A stretch of DNA of 45,086 nt from Bacteroidales bacterium KA00344. Lineage in GTDB: Bacteria > Bacteroidota > Bacteroidia > Bacteroidales > Bacteroidaceae. The stretch spans positions 1 to 45,086 of the forward strand of contig KQ959369.1 in the NCBI GenBank assembly GCA_001552765.1, in the 5' to 3' direction. Numbering within the stretch: position 1 is the first letter of the stretch; each line of letters opens with the position of its first letter. Shown here piece by piece: positions 23,978 through 33,257 of this stretch. The translations under genes were made by a program, and so were the position numbers. Below the pieces are notes generated by a model. That model searched no databases and was not told the DNA's origin. It saw nothing but the letters and a program-made list of their open reading frames with translations.

Positions 23978-25462
23978 ATGAAATTACAAGAGCTGTTGAA
24001 AGATATCAAGCCGATAGCCATCATCGGCAGTGCTGATGTTGACATCACGGGCGTAAACATCGACTCACGCAAGATTGACAACGGTCATCTCTTCGTCGCG
24101 ATGAAGGGAACACAGGTTGACGGGCATCGCTTCATACCCAAAGCCATAGCAATGGGAGCCAAAGCCATACTCTGTGAAGATGTCCCCGAAGACCGGGCAG
24201 AGAGTGTGACCTATGTGCAGGTGACATCAACCGAAGATGTGGTTGGAAAGGTGGCCACAGCTTTCTACGGTAATCCGTCCAAGAAACTGAAGCTCGTGGG
24301 CGTGACGGGTACGAATGGAAAAACCACCGTTGCCACCTTATTATATAATATGTTCCGCAAAATGGGCCACAAATGCGGGCTTCTGTCCACCGTTTGCAAT
24401 TATATAGAAGACGAGGCTATACCTGCCGATCATACCACGCCTGATGCCGTTGAGCTGAACAAACTGTTGGCGCGGATGGTCGATGCAGGGTGTGAATATG
24501 CGTTCATGGAGTGTTCAAGCCATGCCATTGCTCAGAAGCGCATCGGCGGACTAAGCTTTACAGGCGGCCTGTTTACCAATCTTTCACGCGATCATCTCGA
24601 CTATCACAAAACATTTGAGAACTATCGCAATGCCAAAAAGAAGTTTTTTGACGACTTGCCCAAGTCGGCATTCGCCATCACCAATGCCGACGACAAGAAC
24701 GGCATGGTTATGGTACAAAACTGCAAGGCAACCATCAAGACCTATTCGACACGCCAGATGGCCGATTTCCGTGCACGCATCATAGAGATGCACTTTGCCG
24801 GAATGTATCTCAATGTAGACGGTCATGAAGTGGGTGTGCAATTCATTGGCAAGTTCAATGTGAGCAATCTGCTGGCGGTTTATGGTGCCGCCCGGATGTT
24901 AGGCAAGCAACCGGAAGAAATTCTGATAGCCCTGAGTACGCTTCACAGCGTGAGCGGACGGTTGGAGCCGATACAGTCGCCGGAGGGTGTGACAGCCATT
25001 GTGGACTATGCTCACACACCCGACGCTCTGGAGAATGTGCTCAGCGCCATCCAAGAAGTCGACGGAAAAGGGCACATCATCACCGTTTGCGGTGCAGGTG
25101 GGAACCGAGACAAGGGCAAACGTCCACTGATGGCACAGGAAGCAGTGAAGCAGAGCGACCGTGTGATTATCACCAGTGACAATCCTCGATTTGAAGAGCC
25201 GCAGGACATCATCAATGATATGCTTGCCGGACTTAACAAGCAGCAGATGAAAAAGGTGATCAGTATTGCCGACCGACGCGAAGCCATCAAGACCGCCTGT
25301 ATGTTGGCAGGCAAAGGCGATGTGGTGCTCGTAGCCGGAAAAGGACACGAAAACTATCAAGAGATAAAAGGAGTGAAGCATCACTTTGACGACAAGGAGG
25401 TGATTCGGGAGATATTCGGTATCGACAGCAAAACTGCCGACGCTTCATCAAAAAACGACTAA
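23978..25462 (+). CDS. murE: UDP-MurNAc-tripeptide synthetase MurE
   Basis: 494 residues. Adds the third amino acid of the stem peptide to UDP-MurNAc-L-Ala-D-Glu. The ATP loop is [15 protein letters not shown]; the central domain has [13 protein letters not shown] and [12 protein letters not shown]401-N-P-R404 ([10 protein letters not shown]) is the motif for meso-diaminopimelate, so the cell wall should be of the DAP type. I chose the ATG at 23978 rather than 23945 because [10 protein letters not shown] is the common N-terminus; the longer version would add 11 polar residues. Sits 44 bases after ftsI and 15 before mraY. There is no murF next to it, as usual in this phylum. Confidence 0.95.
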   Translation: MKLQELLKDIKPIAIIGSADVDITGVNIDSRKIDNGHLFVAMKGTQVDGHRFIPKAIAMGAKAILCEDVPEDRAESVTYVQVTSTEDVVGKVATAFYGNPSKKLKLVGVTGTNGKTTVATLLYNMFRKMGHKCGLLSTVCNYIEDEAIPADHTTPDAVELNKLLARMVDAGCEYAFMECSSHAIAQKRIGGLSFTGGLFTNLSRDHLDYHKTFENYRNAKKKFFDDLPKSAFAITNADDKNGMVMVQNCKATIKTYSTRQMADFRARIIEMHFAGMYLNVDGHEVGVQFIGKFNVSNLLAVYGAARMLGKQPEEILIALSTLHSVSGRLEPIQSPEGVTAIVDYAHTPDALENVLSAIQEVDGKGHIITVCGAGGNRDKGKRPLMAQEAVKQSDRVIITSDNPRFEEPQDIINDMLAGLNKQQMKKVISIADRREAIKTACMLAGKGDVVLVAGKGHENYQEIKGVKHHFDDKEVIREIFGIDSKTADASSKND

Positions 25463-25477
25463 AGAAAGTTACAAAAA

Positions 25478-26746
25478 ATGCTATATTACCTATTTAGATT
25501 CTTAGAACAGTTTGGCATCTCCGGTGCACGAATATGGGGTTATATTTCGTTCCGGGCGTTGTTGGCACTGATTTTATCATTGGTCGTGTCTGCATGGTTT
25601 GGTGAGCGTTTCATCAAATACCTAAAGAAAAAACAGATTACCGAGACCCAACGTGATGAGAAAATAGACCCGTTCGGCACCAAGAAGATTGGTGTTCCGT
25701 CCATGGGCGGTATCATTATCATCGTGTCGATACTCATCCCCGTGCTACTTCTCGGCCGATTGAGAAACATTTACCTTATCCTAATGATTATCACCACAGT
25801 GTGGTTGGGAGTGCTTGGCGGCATGGACGATTTCATCAAAATATTCCGACGCAACAAGGAGGGATTGAAAGGCAAATATAAAATTGTGGGACAAGTGGGT
25901 ATCGGGCTCATCGTAGGACTCGTGCTCTGGGCTTCGCCCGATGTGAAATCCAATGAAAACATCGTGCTTGAAAAGCAGGGGCAGGAAGTTGTTATCAAGC
26001 ATAGGGCAGAGGCGCGGAAGACCCTCAAAACTACGATTCCCTTTGTCAAAGGACACAATCTGGACTACTCTCGCATCACATCGTTCTGTGGCAAACACCG
26101 CGTAGCGGCGGGGTGGATACTCTTTGTCATCATGACCATATTGGTGGTGACAGCCGTGAGCAACGGAGCCAACCTCAACGACGGCATGGACGGCATGGCG
26201 GCGGGAAACTCTGCCATTATTGGAGTGGCACTTGGCATACTGGCCTACGTGAGTTCGCACATGGAATTTGCCGCCTATCTTAACATCATGTATATTCCCG
26301 GCTCACAGGAATTGGTGGTGTTTATGTGTGCCTTTGTGGGTGCACTTATTGGGTTCTTGTGGTATAATGCCTATCCCGCTCAGGTTTTTATGGGCGATAC
26401 CGGCTCGCTAACTATCGGCGGTATCATTGCCGTTTGCGCCATCATCATCCACAAGGAGTTGTTGCTGCCAATTCTCTGCGGTGTATTTTTTGTGGAGAGT
26501 CTCAGCGTCATCATGCAGGTGTGGTACTACAAAGTGGGCAAGCGCAAGGGTGTGAAGCAACGCATCTTTAAACGCACCCCCATACACGACAACTTCCGGG
26601 TGACTCAAGATCAGCTCGAAGCCGACTGCAACTATCTGATTAAAGCGCCTCATTCGGCCAAACACGAATCGAAAATCACTATCCGATTCTGGATTATAAC
26701 AATTATCCTCGCGGCCATGACCATTATCACACTGAAGATAAGATAA
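25478..26746 (+). CDS. mraY: Phospho-MurNAc-pentapeptide translocase MraY
   Basis: 422 residues, about ten membrane helices. Transfers phospho-MurNAc-pentapeptide to undecaprenyl phosphate to form lipid I. Signatures: SMGGIIII, the Mg-binding GGMDDFIKIFRRNKEGLKGKYK, NGANLNDGMDGMAAG and GDTGSLTIGG, and the terminal KRTPIHDNF. It is longer than the E. coli enzyme (360 residues), mainly through an extra segment of about 60 residues (about 155-205: SPDVKSNENIVLEKQGQEVV...) between helices, which I believe is general in Bacteroidota. Confidence 0.96.
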   Translation: MLYYLFRFLEQFGISGARIWGYISFRALLALILSLVVSAWFGERFIKYLKKKQITETQRDEKIDPFGTKKIGVPSMGGIIIIVSILIPVLLLGRLRNIYLILMIITTVWLGVLGGMDDFIKIFRRNKEGLKGKYKIVGQVGIGLIVGLVLWASPDVKSNENIVLEKQGQEVVIKHRAEARKTLKTTIPFVKGHNLDYSRITSFCGKHRVAAGWILFVIMTILVVTAVSNGANLNDGMDGMAAGNSAIIGVALGILAYVSSHMEFAAYLNIMYIPGSQELVVFMCAFVGALIGFLWYNAYPAQVFMGDTGSLTIGGIIAVCAIIIHKELLLPILCGVFFVESLSVIMQVWYYKVGKRKGVKQRIFKRTPIHDNFRVTQDQLEADCNYLIKAPHSAKHESKITIRFWIITIILAAMTIITLKIR

Positions 26747-26855
26747 AGGAGAGAAGGATATTGGAAAGAGCGAAAGGGATTTGGATTTTTCTATCCTAAT
26801 CAATATTTCGAACTCATCCCATTATCCACACCAAACAAGTAAAAACACAGAAAAC

Positions 26856-28187
26856 ATGAAAAGAATAGTAGTTTTAGGAGCAGGAGAAAGTGGAACCGGA
26901 GCAGCCGTACTTGCCAAGAAGGAAGGCTTTGATGTCTTCGTTTCAGACTCCGTTCGCATCAAGGACAACTATAAACAGGTACTCGATGCTCACGATATCG
27001 CATGGGAGGAGGGCGGACATACAGAAGCCAAGATACTCAATGCTGACGAGGTGATCAAAAGTCCGGGAATTCCCGACCAAGTGCCCATGATTCAAAAGCT
27101 CATCGCACAGGGCACACACATCATCAGTGAGATAGAGTTCGCCGGACGATACACCAATTCCAAAATGATATGTATCACTGGCAGCAATGGCAAAACCACA
27201 ACAACCTCACTGATATACCATATTTTCAAAGAGGCAGGATATGACGTAGGATTGGCGGGCAACATCGGGCGAAGTCTCGCCCTGCAGGTGGCAGAAGATC
27301 CGCACGCTTACTACATCATAGAGTTAAGCTCGTTCCAACTTGACAACATGTATGATTTCCGTGCCAACATCGCTATTCTACTCAACATTACACCCGATCA
27401 TCTCGACCGCTACGACTATAAGTTTCAGAATTATGTCAATGCCAAGATGCGTATTATTCAAAATCAGACGGAAGAAGACAGTTTCATCTACTGGAACGAC
27501 GACCCCGTAGTAAAAAAAGAATTGGAAAAATACGACATCCATGCCGTGCAGTGTCCGTTCTCCGAACTCAAGGAAAAAGGCAGCATAGGCTACATCGAGC
27601 AAGGCCAGTACACACTCGAATATCCCGTGCCGTTCAATATGGAACAGGAGGCGCTTTCGCTCACCGGCAAACATAATATTTACAACTCACTGGCCGCCGG
27701 TTTGGCATCTAACATCAGCGGTATCAGGAAAGAGCAGATACGCAAAAGCCTCAGCGACTTTCCCGGGGTGGAACATCGGCTCGAAAAAGTATGCAATGTG
27801 GCCGGCGTGTACTATATAAACGACTCCAAGGCAACCAATGTCGATGCTTGCTGGTATGCACTGGAAAGCATGAAAACGCCTACCATTCTCATCATCGGGG
27901 GAAAGGACAAGGGCAACGATTACAGCACCATCAAAGAGCTTGTGAAGCAGAAATGCGTGGGGCTGGTATATCTCGGAGCCGACAACAAGAAGCTGCACGA
28001 CAACTTCGATGATCTTGGGCTTCCTGTGGCCGACACTCACTCGATGAAAGACTGTGTGGCCGCCTGCTACAAAATGGCTAAGACGGGCGACACCGTGTTG
28101 CTCTCGCCATGCTGTGCCAGCTTCGATCTCTTCAACAACATGGAGGATCGGGGAAACCAATTTAAAACGCTGGTGCGCAACCTGTAA
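26856..28187 (+). CDS. murD: UDP-MurNAc-L-alanine:D-glutamate ligase MurD
   Basis: 443 residues from the chosen start. Adds D-Glu to UDP-MurNAc-L-Ala. N-terminal Rossmann motif MKRIVVLGAGESGTGAAVLA; ATP loop CITGSNGKTTTTSLI; IIELSSFQLDN; NITPDHLDRY; C-terminal INDSKATNVDA and LLSPCCASFDLF, all typical. The frame opens at 26781, but that extension is not MurD-like, and the ATG at 26856 begins the Rossmann strand directly. There is a 109-base gap after mraY and 67 bases before ftsW; no promoter match is evident in the gap. Confidence 0.95.
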   Translation: MKRIVVLGAGESGTGAAVLAKKEGFDVFVSDSVRIKDNYKQVLDAHDIAWEEGGHTEAKILNADEVIKSPGIPDQVPMIQKLIAQGTHIISEIEFAGRYTNSKMICITGSNGKTTTTSLIYHIFKEAGYDVGLAGNIGRSLALQVAEDPHAYYIIELSSFQLDNMYDFRANIAILLNITPDHLDRYDYKFQNYVNAKMRIIQNQTEEDSFIYWNDDPVVKKELEKYDIHAVQCPFSELKEKGSIGYIEQGQYTLEYPVPFNMEQEALSLTGKHNIYNSLAAGLASNISGIRKEQIRKSLSDFPGVEHRLEKVCNVAGVYYINDSKATNVDACWYALESMKTPTILIIGGKDKGNDYSTIKELVKQKCVGLVYLGADNKKLHDNFDDLGLPVADTHSMKDCVAACYKMAKTGDTVLLSPCCASFDLFNNMEDRGNQFKTLVRNL

Positions 28188-28254
28188 CAGTCCGACCCAT
28201 AAGCAACACTGTCACTGCTCATTATTCATTAAATTCCAAACATGAAATAACTGA

Positions 28255-29529
28255 ATGAACAAAAAACTCGGAAACATATTCAAAGGCGACAAAGTCGTCT
28301 GGATGGTGTTTTTCTTCCTATGCATCATCAGCATCGTTGAGGTTTTCTCTGCCTCATCCGGACTAACCTATAAAGGCGGCAACTATCTGGCACCTATTAT
28401 CAAGCATTTCCTGATTTTGGCAGTCGGCGTGTTCTTTATGGTTGTGACGCTGAACATCAAATGCAAATATTTTAAGATAGCCACCCCTATACTGCTTATT
28501 CTGTCGATCATTACATTGGTATGGGTATATGCTGTCGGCCCATCAACGAACGATGCTCAGCGCTGGATTTCGTTTCTCGGCATACAGTTCCAACCTTCTG
28601 AATTGGCTAAGGGAACAATGGTATTGGCCACCGCACAGATTCTCAGCGCCATGCAGACTAATGACGGGGCCGACAAACATGCCATGAAATTCATTCTCAT
28701 CGTGTGTGCCATCATCATCCCACTCATCGGTGCCGAGAACCTCTCCACAGCCGCACTGCTGTGTGTCGTCATCTTCCTGATGATGGTCATTGGTCGTGTA
28801 CCGGCTCAACAATTGGGTAAACTCATTGGCGTGGTGGTTATACTGTGCGTTACAGTCATCGCAATGGTCATGTTTTTGGGTAAAGACATCAAGCAAGAGG
28901 ACAATAAAAACAATCTTACCGAACAGATAGCCCAGACTGAGGAGGAAAAAGAGGGCAGTCGGAGCAAAGGCGTGCTACACCGTTTCGACACATGGAAATC
29001 GCGTATAGACAAGTTTCTCGATGACAAGGAGGTGGCACCCAACGAGGTAGATCTTGACAAAGATGCACAAGTGGCCCATGCCAACATTGCGATCGTTTCT
29101 TCAAACATCATCGGAAAGGGACCAGGCAACTCTGTGGAACGCGACTTCCTGTCTCAAGCCTTCTCCGATTTCATCTATGCCATTATCATTGAGGAGCTGG
29201 GCATAGCCGGAGCATTTTTCGTTGCCATGCTCTATATCATACTGCTGTTCCGCACGGGCAGAATTGCCAATCGATGTGAAAACAACTTCCCCGCCTTTTT
29301 AGCTATGGGGTTGGCTCTGTTGCTCGTGACACAGGCGTTGTTCAATATGTGTGTGGCCGTAGGACTGGCTCCCGTTACCGGCCAACCACTTCCTCTGATC
29401 AGTAAGGGTGGAACGTCGTCTATCATCAACTGTATATACATTGGAGCGATACTGAGCGTGAGTCGGTCGGCCAAAAAGAATATAACTCTCGACAACAACG
29501 AAATGAAAACGGCAACGGTTGCTGTATAA
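28255..29529 (+). CDS. ftsW: Septal peptidoglycan polymerase FtsW (SEDS family)
   Basis: 424 residues, about ten membrane helices. SEDS glycosyltransferase that polymerises lipid II at the septum with FtsI. Signatures: NDAQRWISFLGIQFQPSELAKG (about residues 98-119), GKGPGNSVERDFLSQAFSDFIYAIIIEELG and LPLISKGGTSSI near the end. The extracytoplasmic loop between about residues 205 and 285 is some 40 residues longer than in E. coli FtsW and strongly charged (EEEKEGSRSKG, DDKEVAPNEVDLDKD); it may bind a partner. A 313-base non-coding gap follows, the largest inside the cluster. Confidence 0.95.
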   Translation: MNKKLGNIFKGDKVVWMVFFFLCIISIVEVFSASSGLTYKGGNYLAPIIKHFLILAVGVFFMVVTLNIKCKYFKIATPILLILSIITLVWVYAVGPSTNDAQRWISFLGIQFQPSELAKGTMVLATAQILSAMQTNDGADKHAMKFILIVCAIIIPLIGAENLSTAALLCVVIFLMMVIGRVPAQQLGKLIGVVVILCVTVIAMVMFLGKDIKQEDNKNNLTEQIAQTEEEKEGSRSKGVLHRFDTWKSRIDKFLDDKEVAPNEVDLDKDAQVAHANIAIVSSNIIGKGPGNSVERDFLSQAFSDFIYAIIIEELGIAGAFFVAMLYIILLFRTGRIANRCENNFPAFLAMGLALLLVTQALFNMCVAVGLAPVTGQPLPLISKGGTSSIINCIYIGAILSVSRSAKKNITLDNNEMKTATVAV

Positions 29530-29842
29530 CCGAGATAATGGATTGATTAGGGGTTAAAAACGGTTGATTGGAGCTACCTGACTTATCGGACAGACCTGAA
29601 AGGACAATAAGAGGGGACTTTGCCTTATCACCCCCAACGCAACCCTTATATACGATTTGCGAACAAAGTGAAAGCCACTTGAACCGAAAGCAAGCACTGC
29701 TTTATGACAAAGCAGATTACAATAAGACCAGTCTTTCTCATAACCAGTATGATATAACCCTGAGAATAAACAAATAAAGTAGTAAGAATATGGTCTAAAG
29801 CGATTTTTTTTGATTACTTTTGCCAAAGATAACATAGTTCAC
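29530..29842 (+). promoter_or_regulatory. Intergenic region with internal murG promoter
   Basis: This 313-base gap splits the dcw cluster. TACTTTTG at 29815-29822 matches TAnnTTTG and lies 20 bases before the murG ATG; no TTTG is seen at the -33 position. Upstream are two small hairpins, AAGTG/CACTT (29666-29680) and CTGCTTT/AAAGCAG (29697-29715), neither with a T run. Otherwise nothing recognisable. The murG-to-ftsZ half can thus be transcribed separately from the MraZ-controlled half. Confidence 0.6.
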
Positions 29843-30955
29843 ATGAACAAGGAATTAAGAATCATCATCAGCGGAGGTGGAACGGGCGGTCATATTTTCC
29901 CTGCCATCTCCATAGCCAATGCCATTAAAAGCAAGTTTCCTGATGCCAAGATACTGTTTGTCGGTGCACTCGGACGAATGGAAATGCAACGTGTTCCGGC
30001 TGCCGGATACGAAATAAAAGGCTTGCCCATCTGCGGCTTCGACCGTAAGCATATTCTAAAGAACGGCGGCGTGTTATACAAGATTTGGAAAAGCCAGCGC
30101 ATAGCCAAGCGCATCATTCGCGATTTCAAACCCATGGCCGCTGTGGGGGTTGGCGGATATGCCAGTGGCCCAACGCTCAATGTATGTGCGTCGAAAGGTA
30201 TTCCCTGTCTGATTCAAGAACAGAATAGCTATGCCGGCGTAACCAACCAACTGTTAGCCAAGAAAGCCGACAAGATATGTGTGGCCTACGAGGGGATGGA
30301 ACGATTCTTTCCCGCCGAAAAGATTATCATGACAGGCAACCCGGTGAGACAGAATGTGCTTGAATGTACCATGAGCCGGGAAGAGGCACGCTTGTCGTTC
30401 GGCCTTGACGCCAACAAGAAGACAATTCTCTTGGTGGGGGGCAGTCTCGGTGCACGCACTGTGAACGAAAGTGTACGCCAACATCTCGACCGGGTGAAAG
30501 AATCCGATGTGCAGTTTATCTGGCAAACCGGCAAATATTACAACGAGGAGATGAACAAAGCCGTAAGCGATTTTGGTGAAATTTCTAACCTCAAGGTGAT
30601 GGATTTCATCAGTGACATGGGGGCAGCATACAAGGCGGCTGACTTGGTTATCAGTCGGTCAGGAGCAAGTTCCATCAGCGAATTCTGCCTATTGGGTATG
30701 CCCGTGATTCTCGTTCCAAGTCCCAACGTTGCCGAAGACCATCAGACGAAGAATGCCATGGCTCTCGTCAACAAAGACGCAGCCATCTACGTGAAAGATG
30801 CCGACGCCCCCGACACCCTGCTACAAACAGCCATTGACACCGTGACAGACGATGCCAAACTCGCCACACTAAGCGAAAATATTAAGAAATTAGGACTTAA
30901 AGATTCGGCCAACGTCATTGCTGATGAAGTGGTGAAACTTGCCTGGGGAGCATAA
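29843..30955 (+). CDS. murG: UDP-GlcNAc:undecaprenyl-PP-MurNAc-pentapeptide GlcNAc transferase MurG
   Basis: 370 residues, GT28 family, peripheral on the inner face of the membrane. It adds GlcNAc to lipid I to give lipid II. G-loops: ISGGGTGGHIFPA (N-terminal), VGGYASGP, and LLVGGSLGARTVNES at the start of the C-terminal domain; the donor site is SRSGASSISEFCLLGMPVILVPSPNVAEDHQTKNA. The ATG at 29843 is preferred to 29810, which lies upstream of the -7 box. 16 bases before murC. Confidence 0.96.
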   Translation: MNKELRIIISGGGTGGHIFPAISIANAIKSKFPDAKILFVGALGRMEMQRVPAAGYEIKGLPICGFDRKHILKNGGVLYKIWKSQRIAKRIIRDFKPMAAVGVGGYASGPTLNVCASKGIPCLIQEQNSYAGVTNQLLAKKADKICVAYEGMERFFPAEKIIMTGNPVRQNVLECTMSREEARLSFGLDANKKTILLVGGSLGARTVNESVRQHLDRVKESDVQFIWQTGKYYNEEMNKAVSDFGEISNLKVMDFISDMGAAYKAADLVISRSGASSISEFCLLGMPVILVPSPNVAEDHQTKNAMALVNKDAAIYVKDADAPDTLLQTAIDTVTDDAKLATLSENIKKLGLKDSANVIADEVVKLAWGA

Positions 30956-30971
30956 TTAGAGAAGCAAAACA

Positions 30972-32354
30972 ATGGAAATCAAAGATATAAAAGCCGTATA
31001 TTTTGTAGGAGCCGGTGGTATCGGTATGAGTGCCATCGCCAGATACTTTCTCCACAAGGGTTTGGTTGTTGCGGGATACGACAAGACACCCTCTGCCCTG
31101 ACACGTCAGCTGGAGCAGGAAGGTATGCTGATTCACTACGAAGAAAATACAAACGAGATACCTCACGCCTGTCGAAAAAAGGAGAGTTGTCTGGTTATCT
31201 ATACGCCTGCCATCCCTGCAGACCACAAAGAACTGCAATATTTTCGCGACAAAGGCTTTGAGATTCAAAAGCGCGCACAAGTGCTTGGCACGCTAACCCG
31301 TACTCACAAGGGGCTGTGCGTGGCCGGTACTCACGGCAAAACCTCCACATCGACCATGTGTGCCCACATCATGCATCAAAGCCACATTGGTTGCAACGCT
31401 TTCTTGGGAGGTATCTCAAAGAACTACGGCACCAATTACATTCTATCGAATACAAGCGACTTCGTGGTCATTGAGGCCGATGAGTTCGACCGTTCGTTCC
31501 ACCATCTTTCGCCCTGGATGACGGTCATTACGGCTACCGACCCCGATCATCTTGACATCTATGGCACCAAAGAGGCTTATTTGGAGAGTTTCCGTCACTA
31601 CACAGAGTTGATTCAACCGGACGGAGCACTCATCATCCATACAGACTTGGAAATGAAGCCCAATGTACAAGAGGGGGTGAAGACATATACCTACAGCCGC
31701 GACAAGGGCGATTTCCATGCAGAAAATATTCTGATTGAAGATGGCGAGATTACCTTTGATTTCGTTTCCCCCATCGAAAACGTCACGAGAATAAAACTCG
31801 GTCAGCCCATACCCGTTAATATTGAAAACGGTGTGGCTGCAATGGCTATGGCGCAACTCAACGGCTGCACTGCTAACGAATTGCGATACGGCATGGAGAC
31901 CTATCACGGTGTGGTGCGGCGTTTCGACTTCAAAATTCGCAACGACAAGCATGTGGTCCTCTCCGACTATGCACATCATCCGAAGGAAATTCTGCAATGT
32001 GCCAAAAGTTTGAAAGAACTGTATAAGCATCGCAAAATAACAGTTATCTTCCAACCGCACCTCTACACCCGCACCCGCGATTTCTACCAAGACTTTGCGA
32101 ATTCGCTCAGCCATTTCGATGAAGTGATACTCACAGAAATCTATCCGGCACGCGAACAGCCCATTCCCGGCATCACATCAAAGATTATATACGACAATCT
32201 GAAGCCGGAAGTAGAGAAGCAAATAATTCGAAAGGACGATGTGCTCGATTTCGTGAAAGAACGTGATTTCGACGTGCTCGTCGTACTGGGAGCCGGCGAT
32301 CTGGACAACTACGTCGGTCAAATCGCAGAAATAATCGAAACAAAAGACCAATAA
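30972..32354 (+). CDS. murC: UDP-MurNAc:L-alanine ligase MurC
   Basis: 460 residues. First amino-acid addition to UDP-MurNAc, hence first Mur ligase step although late in gene order. N-terminal VYFVGAGGIGMSAIARYF; ATP loop CVAGTHGKTSTSTM; EADEFDRSFHHLSP; TATDPDHLDIYG; DYAHHPKEI and FQPHLYTRTRDF in the C-terminal part. All key motifs are intact and the length is normal. A 94-base gap separates it from ftsQ. Confidence 0.96.
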   Translation: MEIKDIKAVYFVGAGGIGMSAIARYFLHKGLVVAGYDKTPSALTRQLEQEGMLIHYEENTNEIPHACRKKESCLVIYTPAIPADHKELQYFRDKGFEIQKRAQVLGTLTRTHKGLCVAGTHGKTSTSTMCAHIMHQSHIGCNAFLGGISKNYGTNYILSNTSDFVVIEADEFDRSFHHLSPWMTVITATDPDHLDIYGTKEAYLESFRHYTELIQPDGALIIHTDLEMKPNVQEGVKTYTYSRDKGDFHAENILIEDGEITFDFVSPIENVTRIKLGQPIPVNIENGVAAMAMAQLNGCTANELRYGMETYHGVVRRFDFKIRNDKHVVLSDYAHHPKEILQCAKSLKELYKHRKITVIFQPHLYTRTRDFYQDFANSLSHFDEVILTEIYPAREQPIPGITSKIIYDNLKPEVEKQIIRKDDVLDFVKERDFDVLVVLGAGDLDNYVGQIAEIIETKDQ

Positions 32355-32448
32355 AACAGTGCAATAAAGGGAGCAAGGTGTCAAAGAAACGAGACAATTG
32401 TCTGTTCGATGTTTCACAGAACAACGAAGCCCTATCCTCTTATAAACC

Positions 32449-33240
32449 ATGCATATCAACTGGAAAAAGACCATCATTGTCACAATGGATATTATCCTGG
32501 GAGGCTATCTCGTCGTTGCCTTTTCCGCTTTCGGGAAACCGAATGTGGTACAACGGGTGTGTACGCAGGTGAATATCAATATTGAGGACGAGGCCACCAA
32601 TGGTTTTATCAGTGCAGCAGAAATCAAGAATCGACTCGAAAAGAAACATATCTACCCCCTGTCGAAGCTCATGCAAAACATAAACACGCGTGTAATTGAG
32701 GAAACACTTGAGCAGAGTCCGTTCGTAAAGAACGTCGAATGCTACAAGACGGAAGACGGACATGTGTCTATTGCTCTAACCCAACGTATGCCCACCGTGC
32801 GCATCAAAGCCGACAACGGAGAAGACTATTACATCGACGACAATCATAGCGTGATGCCCAACTCCAAATACACGAGCGACCTGATTATCGCAACCGGGCA
32901 CATCAACAAATGGTATGCACGCAACTACATCTCATATCTGGCAGAAAACCTGATGTCGAATGAGTTTTGGAAAAATCAGATTGTACAGATAAACGTGCTG
33001 CCAAACAAGGGGGTTGAACTTGTGCCACGCGTGGGAAACCATATCGTGTACATCGGACAGCTGCCTGAAACCAAGTATGTGAATATGCGGCAGAAGCTCA
33101 TATCTGAGTATGTAACGAAAAAAATGGATCGGCTGGAGAAGTTCTACAAGTACGGACTATCGCAGGCCGGCTGGAACAAATACACATATATCAATATAGA
33201 ATTCGACAACCAGATTATTTGTAAGAAACAAGTTGAATAG
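32449..33240 (+). CDS. ftsQ: Cell division protein FtsQ/DivIB-type
   Basis: 263 residues. A short cytoplasmic tail, one membrane helix (about 7-27, IIVTMDIILGGYLVVAFSAF), then a POTRA-like domain (GFISAAEIKNRLEKKHIYPLSKLMQNINTRVIEETLEQSPFVKNVECYKTEDGHVSIALTQRMP) and a beta domain. It forms the FtsQLB complex in the periplasm. Sequence similarity across phyla is weak; the topology, the POTRA pattern and the position between murC and ftsA carry the call. 17 bases before ftsA. Confidence 0.9.
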   Translation: MHINWKKTIIVTMDIILGGYLVVAFSAFGKPNVVQRVCTQVNINIEDEATNGFISAAEIKNRLEKKHIYPLSKLMQNINTRVIEETLEQSPFVKNVECYKTEDGHVSIALTQRMPTVRIKADNGEDYYIDDNHSVMPNSKYTSDLIIATGHINKWYARNYISYLAENLMSNEFWKNQIVQINVLPNKGVELVPRVGNHIVYIGQLPETKYVNMRQKLISEYVTKKMDRLEKFYKYGLSQAGWNKYTYINIEFDNQIICKKQVE

Positions 33241-33257
33241 ATAATTATTATATACCT

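Noticed and set aside
23934..29529. Searched for murF, ddl or murB within the dcw cluster
   Set aside because: None is present. This is normal for Bacteroidota clusters, so it is not reported as an anomaly.
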